Notes under the pieces: model-generated | Databases searched by the model: none | Told to the model about the DNA's origin: nothing | The model's input: only the letters and a program-made list of their open reading frames with translations | Shown here: piece by piece, positions 34,086 to 38,389 of the stretch | How the letters are laid out: each line of letters starts with the position of its first letter | How positions within the stretch are numbered: position 1 is the first letter of the stretch | Position numbers and translations under genes: made by a program | Source: Owenweeksia hongkongensis DSM 17368 | GTDB taxonomy: Bacteria > Bacteroidota > Bacteroidia > Flavobacteriales > Schleiferiaceae | Assembly: GCA_945865885.1 (NCBI GenBank) | Contig: CAMBEZ010000018.1 | Location: 1-38,389 of the forward strand | Length of the DNA stretch: 38,389 nt | Direction of reading: 5' to 3'

Positions 34086-34093
34086 CAAAGGTA
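34086..34093 (-). promoter_or_regulatory. -7 box of pgk (leaderless type)
   Basis: The minus strand reads TACCTTTG, then CGCC and the pgk ATG at 34081. This is a full TAnnTTTG match at four-base spacing. Confidence 0.65.
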
Positions 34094-34099
34094 CTGCCT

Positions 34100-34107
34100 T
34101 AACTTAG
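34100..34107 (+). promoter_or_regulatory. Possible -7 box of holB
   Basis: TAACTTAG matches TAnnTTTG except for one base and lies five bases before the GTG at 34113. It sits back to back with the pgk box inside a 31-bp gap. Confidence 0.4.
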
Positions 34108-34112
34108 CATCC

Positions 34113-35246
34113 GTGCAGTATGCAGACATCCCCTTTGGCTTAACGCCCGGTCACGCTTGGCTTCACGAAGGTGCGGTCGGGCGGATTCCCCATGCGCAGT
34201 TGTTGGTTGGCGCGGAAGGGTCTGCGGCACTGCCCTTGGCTTTGGCCTATGCCCAGCGCCTTCTCTGTTCCACAAATGCTGGAGATGATTCGTGCGGAAC
34301 CTGTCCTTCGTGCTTGATGGCCAATAAGTTGGCACACCCAGATCTACATTTTTCCTTTCCCGTCATCAAGCGCGACGGCGATTCTTCTGCGCCCATCTCG
34401 GACCATTTTTTGCCGGACTGGCGCACCTTCTTGTCTGAAAACAGCCACCCGGTATTTGCCCATTGGCTGGACTTTCTGCGGGCAGACAACAGGCAGGCCA
34501 CCTTTTATGTTGAGGAGGCCAAGTCCGTACTCACCGCATTGGCTTTAAAACCCCACCAGGGCGGAAAAAAGGTGCTCATTTTGTGGATGCCGGAGAAAAT
34601 GCCCGACGCCTTTGCCAATAAGTTGCTGAAAACCATTGAAGAACCAGAGGGAGAAGCCGTATTGCTGCTCGTCACACACGACGAAGAGTCCGTATTGCCC
34701 ACCATCGCCAGCCGGTGCCAACGACTATTTGTTCCGCCCGTTTCGCGTTTGAATCTGGAAAATCACCTTCGAGCAAGCGGCGCGGATGCAGCAACCGCCA
34801 CCCTGGCCGCCATGGGGGCGGGGGGGGCTTTAGGCATGGCGCAACACCTGGTCAACCATCCGGAAGGACTTCGGGAATTCGCAGAGCTCTTGGCCTTATT
34901 GCTTCGCAGTGCGTACAAACGGTCCGTTGTTGATTTGCATCAGTGGTCTGAATCCGTGGCTGGCCTGATTCGCGAAAAGCAAAAGGCGTTTTTTCAATTC
35001 ACCTTGGAAACCTTGAGCGCCTTAGTCGCTAATAAATACCAACTGGACCACGGCGACCCGTTTGCGCTCAGCGGCATTTCTTTTTCCATGGGTGGATTTT
35101 CCAAACTCGTATCCACCGAACAATTCGAAGGCCTGCGTGTGGCCGTAGAGGAAGCCGAATACGACATTGCGCGAAACGGCAACGCCAAAATCGTGCTGAT
35201 GGACTTTTCCCTCCAGGTTTTGGCCCTTTTGAGCAAAAAGAACTGA
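34113..35246 (+). CDS. holB: DNA polymerase III delta-prime subunit
   Basis: A 377-residue clamp-loader subunit of the AAA+ fold. The GTG at 34113 is chosen: the upstream in-frame ORF overlaps pgk on the other strand, and VQYADIPFGLTPGHAWL fits the family's N-terminus. Zinc module cysteines are C52, C61, C64 and C67 (CGTCPSC). The P-loop position reads GAEGSAAL and lacks the Walker A Lys, so this is the non-ATPase delta-prime rather than tau/gamma. The sensor/Arg-finger motif SRC is present in IASRCQRLF. It is divergent from pgk and convergent with the methyltransferase gene. Confidence 0.88.
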   Translation: MQYADIPFGLTPGHAWLHEGAVGRIPHAQLLVGAEGSAALPLALAYAQRLLCSTNAGDDSCGTCPSCLMANKLAHPDLHFSFPVIKRDGDSSAPISDHFLPDWRTFLSENSHPVFAHWLDFLRADNRQATFYVEEAKSVLTALALKPHQGGKKVLILWMPEKMPDAFANKLLKTIEEPEGEAVLLLVTHDEESVLPTIASRCQRLFVPPVSRLNLENHLRASGADAATATLAAMGAGGALGMAQHLVNHPEGLREFAELLALLLRSAYKRSVVDLHQWSESVAGLIREKQKAFFQFTLETLSALVANKYQLDHGDPFALSGISFSMGGFSKLVSTEQFEGLRVAVEEAEYDIARNGNAKIVLMDFSLQVLALLSKKN

Positions 35247-35328
35247 AATTCAGCCAGTTAAAAGCGCTTGATTTCCGGGCACTTCTCGCTTCGCAAGGGG
35301 CGCAACGCCAGCGAGTGGGTTTCGTTCG

Positions 35329-36243
35329 TTAAATCGCCTCTTTTTGGGCCCAGTAGACCAGGCTGGATGTGTTTACCGGGTTTGTGCCCTTGCGGTTGCT
35401 GATCCAACCGGTTCGAACGGCCGACAACCACTTTTTTCGTCCGTGGCGAAAGGATTCGCTCAACAACCCCACGTAGTACGAATCCAACCACATCGGCTGG
35501 ACGTCGGTACACTTCCAGCCCGTTCGACCCAAAAGTGTTTTGACCGAGGATTGATTGAAATGCCAAAAATGGATGGGGACGTCCCAAGCCGCCCAAGCCG
35601 TTCCGTAGTGTTTTGCGTCCCACGAATCGGGATTGGGTACGGCGATTGCCAAAACAGCTCCCGGCTCCGCCAGTTCCCACAACTTTTTCAACGTTTCTTC
35701 CGGTTGGGGCAGGTGCTCCAAAACGTGCCACAGGGTAATGGCCTGGTACGTACCGGTTGCCTGTTCCAGCTGTTCGTAAACGGGCTCCTGCAATCGTTGG
35801 CTTGCTTGAAGCCGGGCAGACTCACTCACCTCTACGCCCACCGCGCCGTAGCCTTGGCGCTGGGCCGCCTGTAGAAAAACACCTATTCCACAGCCCACGT
35901 CCAACCAAGTGCCTTTCTGTAGGGTTTGACCGGGCGTTTGCACGCGGAGGTGTTGAGCCACCGATCGTACTTTTTGTCCCGCCGCCCAAAGCCGTAACGT
36001 GTTGTAAACCAGCGAGAAAAGCGATTTCTTTTGGTTGTTATGGCTCAAATAGTCCGGGCTGTTGTAGTACGGTCCAATGTGTTCATTAGACGGCCGGGGA
36101 GAGGTCCAGCGAAATGCGCACGAACCGCACGTCTGCACCTGAAAAACCTCACCAGACACCATGTGGTCTTTAACGGATGTTGAACCCGACGGCACTCCGC
36201 CGCAGACAATGCAATTTGGTTCGTTGTGTAACACGTGTAACAA
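35329..36243 (-). CDS. Class I SAM-dependent methyltransferase with N-terminal zinc knuckle
   Basis: About 304 residues. The N-terminus has two Cys pairs (C11, C14 and C39, C42) that can bind zinc. The Rossmann methyltransferase fold begins with motif I LDVGCGIGVFL (114-124), then GVEVSESA and the ITLWHVLEHLPQPEETL motif, and HFWHFNQSSVKTLL near the end. This is the layout of bacterial MTs that often act on cell-surface sugars; the substrate is unknown. The start is TTG at 36243 or GTG at 36234, both inside a parS-like site, so no clean start can be fixed. It follows mnmG by nine bases or so on the same strand. Confidence 0.85.
   Translation of the reverse strand: MLHVLHNEPNCIVCGGVPSGSTSVKDHMVSGEVFQVQTCGSCAFRWTSPRPSNEHIGPYYNSPDYLSHNNQKKSLFSLVYNTLRLWAAGQKVRSVAQHLRVQTPGQTLQKGTWLDVGCGIGVFLQAAQRQGYGAVGVEVSESARLQASQRLQEPVYEQLEQATGTYQAITLWHVLEHLPQPEETLKKLWELAEPGAVLAIAVPNPDSWDAKHYGTAWAAWDVPIHFWHFNQSSVKTLLGRTGWKCTDVQPMWLDSYYVGLLSESFRHGRKKWLSAVRTGWISNRKGTNPVNTSSLVYWAQKEAI
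36227..36242. other. parS-like site 3
   Basis: TGTAACACGTGTAACA differs by one base from a perfect palindrome and shares its CACGTGTAACA half with the two copies upstream of mnmG. It lies at the start of the methyltransferase gene, 11 bases from the mnmG stop. Confidence 0.5.
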
Positions 36244-36252
36244 TTTATAATA

Positions 36253-38118
36253 TCAACGGCCCAGGTGAACCAAAAGAACGGACACATCTGCCGGGCTGAC
36301 GCCGCTAACGCGCGATGCCTGACCGATGGTGGACGGGCGTACCGCCGCTAATTTTTGGCGTGCCTCCATGCTCAGCGCTTTGAACGAGGCGTAATCCAAG
36401 TTTGCCGGAAGGGGGGTCTCTTCCAAACGACTCAACTTTCCTACATGCTCCATTTCCTTCGCGATGTATCCCGCGTACTTGATCTCAATCTCAGCGTCCA
36501 ACAAAGCCTCGTGATCCGCCAAGTCTTCATCGCTCAACTCCAAAAAGGGCAACAGGTCCGCTAACTCCAATTGCGGACGGGTCAACAACTGCGCCATGCG
36601 GCCTTTCGTCGCGATGGTGCTCGTTCCCTTGGATTCCAAGAGCGCGTTCACTTCTGCTGGAAGCGCTGGGGCAGCATCCAAAACGGAACGTATCGATGCA
36701 GCCCGCACCACTTTCTCTTGCATACGAGCCCAGCGGACATCGTCTACCATGCCCCAATCCCGACCTTTCGGAGTCAAGCGCAAGTCCGCATTATCTTGAC
36801 GGAGCAGCAAGCGGTATTCTGCGCGCGACGTAAACATGCGGTACGGCTCTTCCGTACCCTTCGTGACCAAGTCATCAATCAATACGCCGATGTACGCATC
36901 GGAACGATCCAACACCACCGGCTTCGCCCCGTGGACCTTGCGGTGCGCATTGATGCCCGCCATCAGCCCTTGGGCAGCCGCTTCTTCGTACCCGGTGGTG
37001 CCGTTGATCTGTCCTGCGAAAAACAGATTTTCCACCAGTTTGGTCTCTAGGGTCAGCCCCAATTGGGTGGGCGGAAAGTAATCGTACTCTATGGCGTACC
37101 CCGGACGAAAAAATTTAGCTTGTTCAAAGCCTGGGATCGCACGCAATGCTTTTACCTGAACATCCTCCGGTAGACTGGTGCTGAATCCGTTCACATACAC
37201 CTCAACCGTATTCCAGCCTTCGGGCTCTACGAACAACTGATGCCGGTCTTTGTCTGCAAACCGATTGATCTTGTCTTCGATGCTGGGACAGTAACGGGGG
37301 CCTGTTCCTTGAATGGAACCGTTGAACATGGGGCTGCGATCGAATCCTTCGCGCAATAAGTCGTGCACGTAATCCGAAGTGTACGCTATGTGGCAAGGGC
37401 GTTGTTTGGTCAGGGGTTGCGTCGTCTCCGAATAAGAAAACTTACTGGGGTTCTCGTCCCCGTGCTGTACCTCGAACTTGGAATAGTCTAAGGATCGCCC
37501 ATCGATGCGGGGAGGGGTGCCGGTCTTCATTCGACCGGACGCAAAGCCCAATTCTACCAACCGCTCCGTAATTCCGGTTGCGGCTTTTTCGCCTGCGCGC
37601 CCTCCGCCCATTTGGCGTTCGCCAATGTGCAAGACTCCGTTCAAAAAAGTGCCGTTCGTCAACACAACCGCTGAGCCGTAAACGGTCTGTCCCATGGAAG
37701 TGGTTATGCCCACAATCCGGTCTTGCACCACCAATAGGTCAACCGCCATGTCTTGCAAAAAATCCAAATTCGTCATCGCCTCCAATTGCAGCCGCCACTC
37801 CTCGGCAAAACGCCAACGATCGCTCTGAGCGCGCGGAGACCACATGGCCGGCCCTTTGGACCGATTCAACATGCGAAACTGAACCGCCGTCTTGTCCGTA
37901 ACAATGCCGCTCAAGCCGCCCAACGCATCTATCTCACGCACAATTTGTCCTTTCGCAACTCCGCCCATGGCTGGGTTGCAAGACATTTGCCCAATGGTTT
38001 GGAGGTTCATTGTAACCAACAACGTGCGCGAACCCAGCCGCGCAGCAGCGGCTGCCGCCTCGCTTCCGGCGTGACCGGCGCCAACAACTATAACGTCGTA
38101 AGGTCTTGAATCGAGCAT
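36253..38118 (-). CDS. mnmG: tRNA uridine-5-carboxymethylaminomethyl modification enzyme MnmG
   Basis: A 621-residue FAD protein that, with MnmE, builds the cmnm5 group on wobble uridine-34 of certain tRNAs. The FAD dinucleotide fold is [12 protein letters not shown] (12-23). Family signatures are [32 protein letters not shown] (about 280) and [12 protein letters not shown] near 370; the C-terminal helical domain is complete. The ATG at 38118 directly follows a parS-like 16-mer on the minus strand. mnmG (gidA) is often near the replication origin. It is flanked by ybeY and a methyltransferase gene, both on the same strand. Confidence 0.98.
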   Translation of the reverse strand: MLDSRPYDVIVVGAGHAGSEAAAAAARLGSRTLLVTMNLQTIGQMSCNPAMGGVAKGQIVREIDALGGLSGIVTDKTAVQFRMLNRSKGPAMWSPRAQSDRWRFAEEWRLQLEAMTNLDFLQDMAVDLLVVQDRIVGITTSMGQTVYGSAVVLTNGTFLNGVLHIGERQMGGGRAGEKAATGITERLVELGFASGRMKTGTPPRIDGRSLDYSKFEVQHGDENPSKFSYSETTQPLTKQRPCHIAYTSDYVHDLLREGFDRSPMFNGSIQGTGPRYCPSIEDKINRFADKDRHQLFVEPEGWNTVEVYVNGFSTSLPEDVQVKALRAIPGFEQAKFFRPGYAIEYDYFPPTQLGLTLETKLVENLFFAGQINGTTGYEEAAAQGLMAGINAHRKVHGAKPVVLDRSDAYIGVLIDDLVTKGTEEPYRMFTSRAEYRLLLRQDNADLRLTPKGRDWGMVDDVRWARMQEKVVRAASIRSVLDAAPALPAEVNALLESKGTSTIATKGRMAQLLTRPQLELADLLPFLELSDEDLADHEALLDAEIEIKYAGYIAKEMEHVGKLSRLEETPLPANLDYASFKALSMEARQKLAAVRPSTIGQASRVSGVSPADVSVLLVHLGR

Positions 38119-38134
38119 TGTTCCACGTGTAACA
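38119..38134. other. parS-like site 1
   Basis: TGTTCCACGTGTAACA, close to the near-universal chromosomal parS consensus TGTTTCACGTGAAACA (two mismatches). It abuts the mnmG ATG and lies in the mnmG leader. Confidence 0.65.
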
Positions 38135-38147
38135 TTAATGAACGGGG

Positions 38148-38155
38148 CAAAAATA
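38148..38155 (-). promoter_or_regulatory. -7 box of mnmG
   Basis: The minus strand reads TATTTTTG, a full TAnnTTTG match, 29 bases before the ATG. It lies between the two upstream parS-like sites, so a bound ParB could affect transcription. Confidence 0.5.
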
Positions 38156-38166
38156 AGGGCAATCCA

Positions 38167-38389
38167 TCACTGTTCCACGTGTAACAAAACGAGTGGGCGA
38201 ACAGCTAAGTAGTGATTCTCCAAAGCGCGCATCGTCATCTCTTCTTCGGGAGATTTATCTGCATAACCACATGCATGAAGTACTGCATGCAAAACGACGC
38301 GATCAACCTCGTCCCCGAGCTCAGTGCCCAGTCGAGATGCATTATCAAGCACGCGTTCCCAACTAACCGCAACGTCAGCAGCTATTCTA
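38167..38389 (-). CDS. ybeY: Endoribonuclease YbeY, 5' end outside window
   Basis: The C-terminal 73 or so residues of YbeY, a zinc RNase needed for 16S rRNA 3'-end maturation. The frame is open to the window edge (about RIAADVAVSWERVLDN before DNASRLG), so the start lies outside. The zinc motif is LHAVLHACGYADKS: two His are kept, while the third position of the E. coli-type HGxLHLxGYDH is Asp here. MTMRALENHYL is the conserved last helix. The stop at 38167-38169 sits four bases from the parS-like 16-mer of site 2, which overlaps the end of the gene. Confidence 0.88.
   Translation of the reverse strand, partial: RIAADVAVSWERVLDNASRLGTELGDEVDRVVLHAVLHACGYADKSPEEEMTMRALENHYLAVRPLVLLHVEQ
38171..38186. 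other. parS-like site 2
   Basis: An exact second copy of TGTTCCACGTGTAACA, in the same orientation as site 1 and 52 bp from it. It lies inside the 3' end of ybeY. Confidence 0.65.

Noticed and set aside
35280-35320. CACT-CGCT ... AGCGAGTG as a terminator between holB and the methyltransferase gene
   Set aside because: The stem has a three-base bulge, the loop is large, and no T run follows.

Overview
This window reads as chromosomal core sequence from a GC-rich member of the Bacteroidota, most likely order Flavobacteriales. The evidence is gene content and order: a SprE/PorW-type lipoprotein of gliding and type IX secretion beside a bactofilin, AtpZ/AtpI and an ATP synthase cluster without beta and epsilon; an rnc - IPExxxVDY-family - pyk block; ybeY - mnmG - methyltransferase; and promoters of the Bacteroidota TAnnTTTG type with no Shine-Dalgarno sequences. 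I did not assign a genus. No tRNA, rRNA, CRISPR array, insertion sequence or prophage is visible, and no gene-free stretch reaches 300 bases.

Layout. Positions 1-6859 hold the 3' part of an M1 peptidase, RNase R on the opposite strand, and a plus-strand cassette of ECF sigma factor, one-span membrane partner and outer-membrane barrel, closed by a strong bidirectional terminator (6875-6916). From 22251 down to 6956 runs a dense minus-strand block: sprE, bactofilin, AtpZ/AtpI, a small membrane protein, atpB, atpE, atpF, atpH, atpA, atpG, a histidine kinase, an enoyl-CoA hydratase, a sugar-nucleotidyltransferase, a TPR protein, a DUF4292-type lipoprotein and an EnvC-like LytM protein. Several ATGA overlaps suggest translational coupling, and internal promoters are visible before atpB and the hydratase.

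Positions 22304-29958 carry a membrane-anchored degenerate LytM protein and a GH3-family ligase (plus), rnhA and purN (minus), then acpP-fabF-rnc-IPExxxVDY family-pyk (plus). Positions 30030-38389 carry pheS (minus), two tandem paralogous lipoproteins (plus), a small conserved hypothetical gene (minus) divergent from a CvpA-family gene (plus), pgk (minus) divergent from holB (plus), and finally a methyltransferase, mnmG and the 3' part of ybeY (all minus).

The most noteworthy signals are not genes. First, three near-palindromic 16-mers around CACGTG flank mnmG and resemble the near-universal chromosomal parS site; two are identical and 52 bp apart. They suggest that a ParB-loading locus, and perhaps oriC, is close. 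Second, at least five genes have a TAnnTTTG-type -7 box exactly four bases before the start codon, which predicts leaderless mRNAs. At 32310-32331 two such promoters face away from each other in a 22-bp gap and share bases. Other points are a 12-bp perfect hairpin between atpE and atpF, two LytM domains that have lost zinc ligands, and a sigma/membrane/barrel cassette that may be a cell-envelope sensing unit.
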